A stretch of DNA of 64,000 bases, from assembly GCF_001661265.1 (NCBI RefSeq), contig NW_017567003.1, forward strand, positions 310,001-374,000. Reading direction: 5' to 3'. This stretch comes from Saitoella complicata NRRL Y-17804 (Eukaryota; Ascomycota; Saitoellomycetes; Saitoellales; Saitoellaceae). The translations under genes and the position numbers were made by a program. Within the stretch, counting starts at the first letter, position 1. The number at the start of each line of letters is the position of its first letter. The notes beneath the pieces were generated by a model. It did not search any database. It had not been told where the DNA came from and was given only the letters and a program-made list of their open reading frames with translations. Positions 40,650 to 49,309 of the stretch are shown piece by piece.

Positions 40650-41139
40650 TCACGAATGTCTACCTACATCTGATTCATCCCACTCAATGGCAGCAGCACC
40701 GACTTTCGTGTATCGACATTGGAGGGAATGCACCGAACGACCGGGGAAGTGTTTCCCAATCTCAGGCCAAGTCAGATCATTGCGGCGCAAAGAGAGAAGC
40801 AGTTCGTCGTCTGAGTTTGACCACCCGTGGGACTTCCTCGTTTTCCTGACTGGTTTGGCCACGGCGTTCTTAAACGTCTTTTGCTGCTCGAAGGGTCCAG
40901 GACCTGTTGACTTCGTTAGCCTAGACTTCCAAATGCCGTAAACCAATAGCGAACTTACTTTCACTCTTAGTGCACTTCCTCTTCTTCGTCTTACTATCCT
41001 TCTGCTCATCATAAACTGCGCTCAACATCGCCTCCAACTCATTCGGATCAACACTCGAAGGATCAGACCTGACAAGTCCTCTCATAACGGGCTCTGCGAG
41101 AATCTCAATGGTGGTGAAACGGAGGGAAATGGCATCCAT
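40650..41139 (-). CDS. Small SANT/Myb-domain protein
   Basis: Exons 40959-41139 and 40650-40903 give 144 residues. The C-terminal part holds one Myb-like repeat: HGWSNSDDELLLSLRRNDLT, WPEIGKHFPGRSVHSLQCRY, with the three regularly spaced aromatic positions (W, W, Y). The N-terminal part (DAISLRFTTIEILAEPVMRG) is not recognised. The intron has GTAAGT and a GGCTAACG branch. An in-frame ATG at 41283 would add 48 residues, but that sequence looks like leader. A nuclear DNA- or histone-binding role is inferred from the domain. One of four SANT-type genes in this 10-kb stretch. Confidence 0.78.
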
Positions 41140-41417
41140 CTTATCTTTATGAAGGAAATAGAGATGGGGACGTAAGTTGAGAAAGTGGGTTACCGCATCG
41201 GCCCGAAAGGGCGAGATACCCATGGGCGTGTGAAAACACGGGCCGTTGCAAGTTATAATGAACACGCGGGTCGGAATCGGCATGGTTGTAGGTTAATATC
41301 AGGTATATTCATGAACGATTTCCAAACGCCAGCGTCCTATCACGTCACTAAGGTATCTATAGATATACGGTATAACCATCTTCTTCTCTCACTCTCCTTC
41401 CATCTCCCATCTCCAAT

Positions 41418-43412
41418 TTAGATCCCAGTAACCATCCACAATGTCTCCCGTCCCCTCTCACTCCCCCCGGTAAACCTCTTAACGAAACCCATACACCTCT
41501 CCCTAACCTCCACCAACCCAGTCTCCAACGCCGCCATCTCAACGGCCCACCTGATTCTCAAAAAGACTGCCGCCACAACCTTCTCTTCGCCGTCGACATC
41601 AGCATCATCAACGATCGAACGCACAATATCGGAGATCGCGGAACATGTTTCTTCGAGGGAGGAGGGGGATCGGAGCATGGATGTTGAGATCTGGAGGAGT
41701 CGAGCGCCGTGGAATTGGGTTAGGACGACGCGGCATTCGAGGGAGATCCAGCGTTCCATGTCGGTGGCAGCGGTAAACTGCGGTCCTTCGAAATTGTTCA
41801 CCAGACTTGGTCGGTCAGCCCATAACGGCTCCAACTCCACCTTCCGGCCAAGATGGAGGTCAGCGATGACGCTATGCAAACCAGTTCGAAACGCGAGGAT
41901 TGGAGCCACAGCGCTCTCGTACAACGCCTGACTAAGCGTCGAAGTCTGCGACGCTTCTGGTTCCGGAACGCCATGTTCCCTGAGATACTCCCTCAACACC
42001 TTCGTCGCACCCGGATCCGTCCTCGTACTCTCCGCATTAAAATGTGCCAAAGCAGCGAAAATACGCTGCTTCGGAATCCCCTTCTCCTGCCACTGTATTT
42101 GATCCCTCTGCAAAACAACGACCAACTCCGCCGCCACATCCGCTACCCAATGTGGTCTGTTCACCGCCTTGAGTACCGCCCAAGTCCCGAGGATCAGGAG
42201 TGCAATCATTTTGGCTTCATCGTTCTCGTCACTGCTCAACACTATTTTCCTAGCGGATTGCATGGCTGCATCACCACCGTTCACCGCAAACGTCAACACG
42301 ACCTTCTTCAAGGGCGCCGAAGACGAACTGAGTGCGGCGAGCCAGGCGGTGGACGCCATCAACTCTGGCGCAGGGCAGAATATCGCACGGGACACGGTTT
42401 GCACCGCGGCGGGAAGTGTACACGGCCTAGGCATTTCAATATCAAACAACGAGCTCTGAAATCTCTGAGTCGCCATGGCTTGTTTCTTGAAAGCGTGGGC
42501 GTGGGAGGCAATACTGAACGAGTTCCTTCGACTCACATTCGAGGACAAGGGCGGTGACATCGTCGACAACGCCGAAGGCGAAGCAGCCATGGGGAAGTTG
42601 TATGCGTGCGTCGGGAAGGATTGCGAGATCGGCGAGTTGTCGTGGAACGAGCCGGATTCCAGTTGCAAGCTCGAGATGTCGGGTGGGATATATGACATGT
42701 AACCCTCATCACCTCCGCCAGCACTCTGAGGCATATCTAAATCGAGACCCATGCCCATATAAGACCCACCTAGAGGCGGTGTAACGGACGTCCCAGGCCC
42801 AGGCCAGCCATACGTCCCGCTTTCTCCGTCCAACTCTGTTCCAGGGGTAATGAGAGACAAAGATCCGGTAAGCTGTTCCGAACTTAGCGAAGAGTGGTCG
42901 TCATCGCACAGACTCAACTCGCTGGCCCTCCTGGACACCGTCCCCAGCAGCCTGGGGTTAACTCCTCCGAACCCCACACCCATGCCCAGTCCGAGCCCTG
43001 CATGCGTTGGCGTTGGTACCGGAATCGAAGAACTCAAGATTGAGGAAACAGCTGAGTGTTTGTACACATTCTCCAAATACCCACACTCCAACTTCAACCG
43101 CTCGCAGTGTCCACAGATCGGGTGAACTTCGTCGCAGCGGACTTTACGTTGTTTGCAGGTTGTACAGCCAAAGCGGGAGCGAGGAGCGTGTCTGCCGCGG
43201 CGTTCTGCCTTCATCTTCTTGTCGTTTTGTTCTGTTCTCGTCGTTCTTGGTTTCTTCGGCGACGTCGTGGTCGTAGTTGTAGTTGTAGTAGTCGTCGTTG
43301 CTGTTTGTACTTGGGGATCGAGCATACACCCCGTCAATTGTCTTGTATGAATGGTGCTTGCGCTCGCGGGTGGGCCAGCGACGCTTATGAACGACGACTC
43401 ATCCATCCTCAT
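41418..43412 (-). CDS. Zn2Cys6 transcription factor
   Basis: 664 residues, single exon. The zinc cluster is textbook: Cys at 83, 86, 93, 100, 103 and 110 (CTTCKQRKVRC, HPICGHCERLKLEC), preceded by a basic stretch KAERRGRHAPRSR. A poly-Thr run (about 12) before it is encoded by a GTN microsatellite. A Ser/Pro-rich region of about 200 residues follows, then a helical C-terminal half (SRAIFCPAPELMASTAWLAA, MIALLILGTWAVLKAVNRPH) of the fungal regulator type. This half resembles the sterol-regulator (UPC2-like) group in layout, which is only a suggestion. Targets unknown. Four GATA sites lie in its upstream region. Confidence 0.92.
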   Translation of the reverse strand: MRMDESSFISVAGPPASASTIHTRQLTGCMLDPQVQTATTTTTTTTTTTTSPKKPRTTRTEQNDKKMKAERRGRHAPRSRFGCTTCKQRKVRCDEVHPICGHCERLKLECGYLENVYKHSAVSSILSSSIPVPTPTHAGLGLGMGVGFGGVNPRLLGTVSRRASELSLCDDDHSSLSSEQLTGSLSLITPGTELDGESGTYGWPGPGTSVTPPLGGSYMGMGLDLDMPQSAGGGDEGYMSYIPPDISSLQLESGSFHDNSPISQSFPTHAYNFPMAASPSALSTMSPPLSSNVSRRNSFSIASHAHAFKKQAMATQRFQSSLFDIEMPRPCTLPAAVQTVSRAIFCPAPELMASTAWLAALSSSSAPLKKVVLTFAVNGGDAAMQSARKIVLSSDENDEAKMIALLILGTWAVLKAVNRPHWVADVAAELVVVLQRDQIQWQEKGIPKQRIFAALAHFNAESTRTDPGATKVLREYLREHGVPEPEASQTSTLSQALYESAVAPILAFRTGLHSVIADLHLGRKVELEPLWADRPSLVNNFEGPQFTAATDMERWISLECRVVLTQFHGARLLQISTSMLRSPSSLEETCSAISDIVRSIVDDADVDGEEKVVAAVFLRIRWAVEMAALETGLVEVRERCMGFVKRFTGGSERGRETLWMVTGI

Positions 43413-44152
43413 GGCGGGGGAAAGTGATAGTGTAATCTACTAATGCTACTCGCCGTAACCAGTGCCGATTATGCCGGATAGCGTTTATGAATGCGATGGG
43501 CCCGTATTATCTTATCGGCCGCGGAGCCGTAGCTAATCGTATACGAGAGGATACAGCCCCAAGGTTCGACCGCGAAGGCTTCAGGAGAAAGGTGTAACCC
43601 GTGTCGCGCCGGAGATTGCCAATTTGCTGATCACCTCAGCACCTGGATGAGATGCTCTACCCGGTGGGCGATATTGACGTCGGGGCACCACTGATAACCG
43701 ATACGGGTCCCGGGATGCGTCGATGCAGCTGCAGGTGATAAGAAACGGGTAGCCGATACCTGCACGCCATAGGTCAAGGAGGGGAGAGAGGTGGGTGGGT
43801 GAGTCAGTGGAGGCACGAGGAACAGGCTACGGAGAGTATTCGCTTAGGTCAGGAGCCTATCGAGTAAGTGCTGTGCTTGTGTTAGCTACTATTCTTGTAC
43901 ACGGAGCACGCCCTGATACCGTAGGCACCCTCGAGCCCGCACTGCGCGGCGCGCGATTGCGATAGGGGACTTTACCTTTGCCGAATTCGGAATAGCGTGG
44001 TGCAAAGGTTCCGACGAGCAGGTAACGTCGATGAGGTAAAATGTTGGATGACGGAGCAGCGCCAGGAGTCGAAGGGATATTCATCGTCCTCATCCCCCTA
44101 CACTAGATTCAATGTATATATCTCCACTAACCCTTGCTCTTCCTCACTTAAT
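43413..44152. promoter_or_regulatory. Upstream region of the Zn2Cys6 gene with GATA sites
   Basis: 740 bases without a gene. Contains TTATC at 43507-43511 and 43512-43516 and GATAA at 43693-43697 and 43737-43741, that is four GATA-factor core sites within about 240 bases. CGG-rich palindromic strings (CGGCCGCGGAGCCG near 43516) could be zinc-cluster sites. Also holds the 3' flank of the next minus-strand gene. Confidence 0.5.
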
Positions 44153-47100
44153 TCACCTCCCACCCCCATTGCTCGGCCCCAACTTAAACACCTTATACCC
44201 AATCGCCTCAGCCTCCCGCACACACTCCTCAACACTCCTCCCAAACCGATGACTCGCGCGTCTCCACCGTTCTTTCTCATCCTGCGCAACCCATTCCATG
44301 AGTTCGAGTTGTTGAAACGTGGACCATGTTGGGGTGGGGTGTCTTGGACCCGGGGGTAGTCTTGGACTAGGCGGTGGTGGTTGTTGGAGTGATTGTGGAA
44401 GGTGCGCATATGGCGGTAGAGGTTGGTACATGGCTACTGGCGACTGCAACTGTGATGCGCCCCACGCCTGTCCCTGATACCCTTGATACGAAGGTGCCGG
44501 TGCCGGTGCCGGTGCGGGTACTGACTTGGGTGCAGGAGGCTTGAGACGGTGAGAGTTTGGGTGCTTCGGTGTCGGCGTCGCGTCTGCCATAGATTTTCCT
44601 GACGCTCGTGGATCTTCCGTCACCACCAATGTCACAGGCGACTGCGACAGCCTCGGTGCTTCCGCTTGCTGTGACGGTGCAAACACCGGAGCAGGTGCAG
44701 ATGCGGGTGCCGGTCCAACCGTGGACGCAGCAGGCAACGCGGTAACCGAACTCGGCGGCGTAGGCAACGGTGATGGCCCCGGCGGCGACATCGACATCGA
44801 CAACGAAAAAGCACCCGTCATACTCCCGGGCGGCCGGACCCTCTGAATAGGATTTGGGACCCGTCCATCCGCTCCAACAGCCGGCGCAGGCTGCGAAGGC
44901 AGAGGATTCTGCGACGTCGGCAGGGGTCCATTGTAGATTTGCCCAGTTGGGGATGAAGACGGGAGAACGTACCAGCTTCCTGAGCCGGGGATGTATATCA
45001 TGGCGGGGTGCGATGGGTCGGAATGGACACCGGACGGATGTTGTGGAGGATGCGGAGGGTTTGGCGGTGCGTTCATAGCCATCAACGCTGGGTCGATCAT
45101 ACTGGAGTTCGTGGCGCCAGTGCCAGGCGTTCGAACAGCGGTAGGTGATAGGCTCGGCGTCTGCGACAAGGTTTTAACCAAGAGAGGTGTCGTTGGCTCG
45201 GGCTGTTTTGGTCTCTCCCCACTCTTGTGTCTCGTCGTGCTCGGGCTCGTCTTATTCCTCTCCTTCTCCCTCTCCCTTTCCTTCGCTATAGCCTTATCCT
45301 TCTCCTTTGCCTCCGCCCTCTCCTTGTCCGCCTTCTCCTTATTCACATCCTTCCTCGTCATTCTCAACACCCCCATCCCACTAGCCCCGGCCTTCATCCT
45401 CCCCGCCTCACCCGCCAACCCCGGCACCCCAGGATCCTGTCTTCCAACATGCCCAATCCCAACTCTCTCAAACACCCCACCCTCCAATCTGAGATGATGC
45501 GCATAATGCGCTTTCTGTAGGCTTGGAGAGTCTGTTTTCATACCGCATACGATGCAGACATCGCCTGCTGCGACTGAGTCACAAAGGGAGGAGGGGGAGA
45601 GGAGATGGGTTTGGAGGTCGGAGGAGGTTGGGAAGGGGAGGGAGCAGCGGGGGCAGGTGTAGGATTCGTAGGTGGGTGCGGGTTTTGGGGTTGTCGTGGG
45701 TGGGTTAGTTATGGCGGAGGGTGCAGGTGGGGTTGGTTTTGAGGTCAAAGTGGGAGGATGTGCCAGTGCAGGCAATGGTGGAGGACCGCCTGCGGGGACA
45801 GGTGCCGGTGTCGGCGCCGGGGCACAGTCGGTCCCTTTAGCCGCAACTGGATTCACGCCCTCGCTCACCTGTCCCTCTGAGGTTCCATGAGCACCAACCG
45901 GCCTTTCCTCCACCACCACCACCACCTCTCTCGGCTTCTGATCCAAAACCCCCCTCCCCTCCTCCCCAATAACCTCCTGAAAAACCATCCAACTCTCCCT
46001 CCTCTCCCAAACAACAACATGCCCCCCAACCAACCTCTCAAAGGTCCTCCTCCCATAAATCCTCAACAACGCCTGAAACTCCACATCCCCATCCTTCTGT
46101 ATCGTGGTCGCCAACAATGAAGTTTCCCACATATTGTGGACCCACCAGCCTACTTCGGCGGGGGAGATGCGGTGGTGCGGGGGACGGGTTGCGTTGAATT
46201 CGGCGGCGAAGCGGGTGAAGAGGGGGGGTTGGAGGCGGAGGTCGACCATGCCGCGGAGGAACCAGGTTGTTAGCATTTCGGTGTCTGAGGGGGGGCGGGC
46301 GTCTTGGCGGGCTTGGTACAGTTGGGCTTCGGCGGCGGAGAAGGTTGGTTGTTGGGTGTTGGGTGCGAGAGGTGCGAGAGGTGCGACGGGTGCAACCGAA
46401 GCGGCAAGTACAGGATGCAGGACGGTCGCGGGCTGCTCCTGGACTTGTGATTGCACCTGAGGCTGCAATTGAGGTTGATCTGGAGCTTGGGAAGGTGACT
46501 GGACGCTGAACGGGACCTGAGCCTGCTGATGCTCCGGAGATGGCAAATCAAACCCCGGAGAACCGACAAAATTCTCAACCTCGAGCTCCGGCGACGCAGT
46601 CCTAACCACCTGCTCAGCCCTCTCAACAGGCATCGCAGTCCCGGTCGAGGATGACGCCGGCTTCACCGCTGAAGCAGGCCGCTCAAGGACCGGACTAATT
46701 ATATCCTCTTTCGGCGGCACCACTGTGTGTGGAACCGACTTTGCGATCGGCGTTGCAGGCGGAGGCGGAGGTGGAGTCACCATCCTCCTCGGCACAGGCA
46801 CAATAGCAGACCGCATACTCGACTCCCCCCTCCCCCTCATCGACGAAACCGGTGGATTCATATTCTTCCTCGGAGCGAGTTCTGGGTATAGAAGGGCGAG
46901 ACGTGGATCGAGCTCGATCAGTGGTGGTGGTTTGTAGCATGGTTTGTCTGCTTCGTGGTGGGTTGTGCTGCTGCTTCGGCGTTTCGTGATGGACCTTTTG
47001 CGGATGGGACGGGGTGGCGATGTCCGTGTTGCTGTGATGTCGATGTTGTTGGAGTTTCTGGTTGGTTCTTCGACTGCAGCCGCTGTAGCGGGTTCGAATT

Positions 47101-47815
47101 CCGTAGTGGACTTGGCGACCTCCGGGGTCTTTGCGAGCTCAGGCTGGGGTTCTGCTGCTTCAGCAGGCTCCGCGGTTTCTTTCACTGACTTTGCCAGTTT
47201 CATGTCTCGTACCTCGTCTTCGTTGGCGATGGGTGATTCAAACCGTGCGGAGGCTCTCGTAGACCTTCCTGACAATGCTGCAACTGGTTCGGGTGTTACA
47301 ATGACCGGCGGTGGTGGTGGAGTCCCGCTCCGTTTCTGCCGCTTTGTAGTTTCCGTTCTGGATTGCTTCTCAACTTCTGCGCCCGTGATCTGCGAACGTG
47401 TCCGCTTGGGTCTGTCGTTTGACATAGGTGTTTCGGGGTGTTGGTGCTCCTCTGCGACTCGCTGTGCTGCCCGAGTAATGCGCGGCGTAGGCTTGTCCGA
47501 CTCAGCAGTAGCTGTTTGTATGTATGGTTTTCGGATGACGGAAGCGGACGTCTTCGATAACTTGGTAGATATAAATGTCGGCGAAGCCTGCTCCACCTCC
47601 TCCGCAGCACGCTTAGCCGCCCTCGTGCTCCGTCCTGTCGACATGTGCACGTCCTTCACTGCAGTAGTTCCCTTTGAAGCTGACTTTTGAACAGAGGGAG
47701 AGGCAACTTTGGACTCCTTGGCAGGCGTAACGGCAGGCGACGGGACCTCAACCTCGCGATTGCGAAGCGACCGCTTCGTCGTCTCCGCCGCTCGCTTCCT
47801 CGTCGTAGCCTGCAT
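44153..47815 (-). CDS. Large disordered nuclear protein with C2H2-like fingers and SANT-like end
   Basis: 1220 residues, mostly disordered Pro/Ala/Ser/Thr sequence with repeated KR-rich nuclear-signal strings (TRAAKRAAEE, TRAAQRVAEE). Three ordered parts are visible. Residues about 500-610 are helical (LTTWFLRGMVDLRLQPPLFT, WWVHNMWETSLL). Around 720-790 are CPRCSLPFPTSSDLQTHLLS and CIVCGMKTDSPSLQKAHYAH, two finger-like Cys/His units. The last 60 residues, WSTFQQLELMEWVAQDEKER with WRRASHRFGRSVEECVREA, resemble a SANT repeat. The ATG at 47815 lies in a string that also looks like an intron acceptor (CTATGCAG), so a further 5' exon is possible. Not recognised; a chromatin role is inferred. Confidence 0.7.
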   Translation of the reverse strand: MQATTRKRAAETTKRSLRNREVEVPSPAVTPAKESKVASPSVQKSASKGTTAVKDVHMSTGRSTRAAKRAAEEVEQASPTFISTKLSKTSASVIRKPYIQTATAESDKPTPRITRAAQRVAEEHQHPETPMSNDRPKRTRSQITGAEVEKQSRTETTKRQKRSGTPPPPPVIVTPEPVAALSGRSTRASARFESPIANEDEVRDMKLAKSVKETAEPAEAAEPQPELAKTPEVAKSTTEFEPATAAAVEEPTRNSNNIDITATRTSPPRPIRKRSITKRRSSSTTHHEADKPCYKPPPLIELDPRLALLYPELAPRKNMNPPVSSMRGRGESSMRSAIVPVPRRMVTPPPPPPATPIAKSVPHTVVPPKEDIISPVLERPASAVKPASSSTGTAMPVERAEQVVRTASPELEVENFVGSPGFDLPSPEHQQAQVPFSVQSPSQAPDQPQLQPQVQSQVQEQPATVLHPVLAASVAPVAPLAPLAPNTQQPTFSAAEAQLYQARQDARPPSDTEMLTTWFLRGMVDLRLQPPLFTRFAAEFNATRPPHHRISPAEVGWWVHNMWETSLLATTIQKDGDVEFQALLRIYGRRTFERLVGGHVVVWERRESWMVFQEVIGEEGRGVLDQKPREVVVVVEERPVGAHGTSEGQVSEGVNPVAAKGTDCAPAPTPAPVPAGGPPPLPALAHPPTLTSKPTPPAPSAITNPPTTTPKPAPTYESYTCPRCSLPFPTSSDLQTHLLSPSSLCDSVAAGDVCIVCGMKTDSPSLQKAHYAHHLRLEGGVFERVGIGHVGRQDPGVPGLAGEAGRMKAGASGMGVLRMTRKDVNKEKADKERAEAKEKDKAIAKEREREKERNKTSPSTTRHKSGERPKQPEPTTPLLVKTLSQTPSLSPTAVRTPGTGATNSSMIDPALMAMNAPPNPPHPPQHPSGVHSDPSHPAMIYIPGSGSWYVLPSSSPTGQIYNGPLPTSQNPLPSQPAPAVGADGRVPNPIQRVRPPGSMTGAFSLSMSMSPPGPSPLPTPPSSVTALPAASTVGPAPASAPAPVFAPSQQAEAPRLSQSPVTLVVTEDPRASGKSMADATPTPKHPNSHRLKPPAPKSVPAPAPAPAPSYQGYQGQAWGASQLQSPVAMYQPLPPYAHLPQSLQQPPPPSPRLPPGPRHPTPTWSTFQQLELMEWVAQDEKERWRRASHRFGRSVEECVREAEAIGYKVFKLGPSNGGGR

Positions 47816-48282
47816 AGGACCAGTCAGTCTCGTATCAAGAGATTGTATACAAGCTTAAGGAGGAGAAGGTGACCATTGTCCACTTCAGCTTCCTTGATTA
47901 TTGGCAGTATTTACACTTTGGTACGCTAGGTGATTAGAGCCTGACGTCGCGGGGTGAAACCGCAGGCACTAGAACACCCTTACCGACAATTAGGGACTGA
48001 CCGTGGGAGAGGAGGGATTAACTAAGAGTTGGATGAAATTGCAATTGACACTTTTGATGTCAGATGTCATGGCTCCTGGAATTGGAACGTCAAAGTCATT
48101 TTACCTACGTGTGCGACTGGGCTTCCGTGTATGTACTCGAACAGCATGATTCCATGGCCAAGTGCAATGGGGATATGAACCGACCGGTACCGGTCCGAAG
48201 GTCCCTCTCTCCACATAACAGATCAAACGCTCACACTTACCAATCTACACTACACTCATCACCTTCATGAGTTCAGGACGCA
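47816..48282. promoter_or_regulatory. Shared upstream region of two SANT-type genes
   Basis: 467 bases between divergent starts. A perfect 14-base palindrome GACCGGTACCGGTC lies at 48182-48195, about 90 bases before the ATG at 48283. CCGG..CCGG in inverted order is the kind of site bound by dimeric zinc-cluster factors. Confidence 0.5.
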
Positions 48283-48974
48283 ATGTCTAAGAAGCGTGAT
48301 CATATCCAAATCGATTCAGATGAAGAGGACGAGCTTGTAGATATTGAGTCAGATCTCGTCAAGGTAGGCTCTCCTGGGATACGGGACATAGTGATTGACC
48401 GGTGTATCAGTTCGATCCCGAAGACGGACTATATGAAAAAGCAAGGCGGCCCATGACCCCGGAATCGCCGAAGACAAAGCGTAAGTATTTTCGCTTCTCA
48501 AAGTTCCAAGCACTCATCTCATCTTCAATGCGGCAGGCGTCAAGGAGCAGAAGTCTTTCACCCTCAGGAGGAGCACTGAATCCACCCCGTCCTTGACAAC
48601 AACTACGAAAACCGTCTCCGCAAAGCGCAAAAGCACATCTGGGTCGGCTATCGACTTTGAACTGCTCAAACAGCTCAAGGAAGATCACCCTAGTTGGTCC
48701 TGGGAACAATTCGCGCCTTACTTCCATCCCCACAACGCCAAACAACTTAGGACGTATTGGAGTCATAACAACTCCAAGAATACGAAGTGGACCGAAGAAG
48801 AGGCAAGTACTTTCTTTGGGACGTCTCTCTCACGTAACTAATGGTAGGATATAGAAAGATGAATTCGCAGAATGGTTGATCAACGATGACAAGGACCGAT
48901 TCAAGAGGGCGAGTAAGGCTTTTGGAAAGACGGCATTGGCGTGCAAGGAGATGGCGAAGAATATTGATCAATGA
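48283..48974 (+). CDS. Small SANT-like protein with a GC-AG intron
   Basis: Four exons (48283-48363, 48411-48480, 48537-48802, 48855-48974) give 178 residues. The N-terminus is acidic (DSDEEDELVDIESDLV). The middle is basic and Ser/Thr-rich. The C-terminal 90 residues are two SANT-like units: IDFELLKQLKEDHPSWSWEQ with FAPYFHPHNAKQLRTYWSHN, then TKWTEEEKDEFAEWLINDDK with RFKRASKAFGKTALACKEMA. The third intron starts GCAAGT and ends ATAG after a GTAACTAAT branch. It is a GC-AG intron and no GT donor nearby keeps frame. Function unknown, presumably nuclear. Confidence 0.75.
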
Positions 48975-49309
48975 TGTCATGCAGTACATAGCGGGAAATC
49001 AAAGTACTATCTATCTGCTCCAGCGCAAGCCTTAACTTTAGATCCAGACATGTTGGGGTACTTTCGGTTCTTCTCAGCGGCTTCCGGGCGCCTGCAACTC
49101 GTCTCGCGGTTTCCGTACTGGTGAGTCCAGCCTTTTCGGTCGATTGATCCTCAGAAGCGTGTTCTTCAACCCCATCTTGAGTCATGTCTTCGCTGATCAG
49201 CTCGATCTGTTCAGGCTCAGGCCACCAACCATCATAAGCATTCTCCCCAAAAGGCCGGTATTGAGGCCCATCTTCGCTAATGGGTCCGTGAATTTCAGTC
49301 GATCAACCC
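48975..49309 (-). other. Open minus frame beyond the Myb-like gene's stop
   Basis: This 335-base stretch between two convergent stops is not empty. On the minus strand about 90 codons stay open with protein-like content (ISEDGPQYRPFGENAYDGWW, PEPEQIELISEDMTQDGVEE, STEKAGLTSTETARRVAGAR). It may be an extra 3' exon of the gene at 49310-50617, joined by an intron starting near 49375 (GTCGGA, a poor donor) and ending near 49276 (ATTAG), or a decayed tail. Confidence 0.4.
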
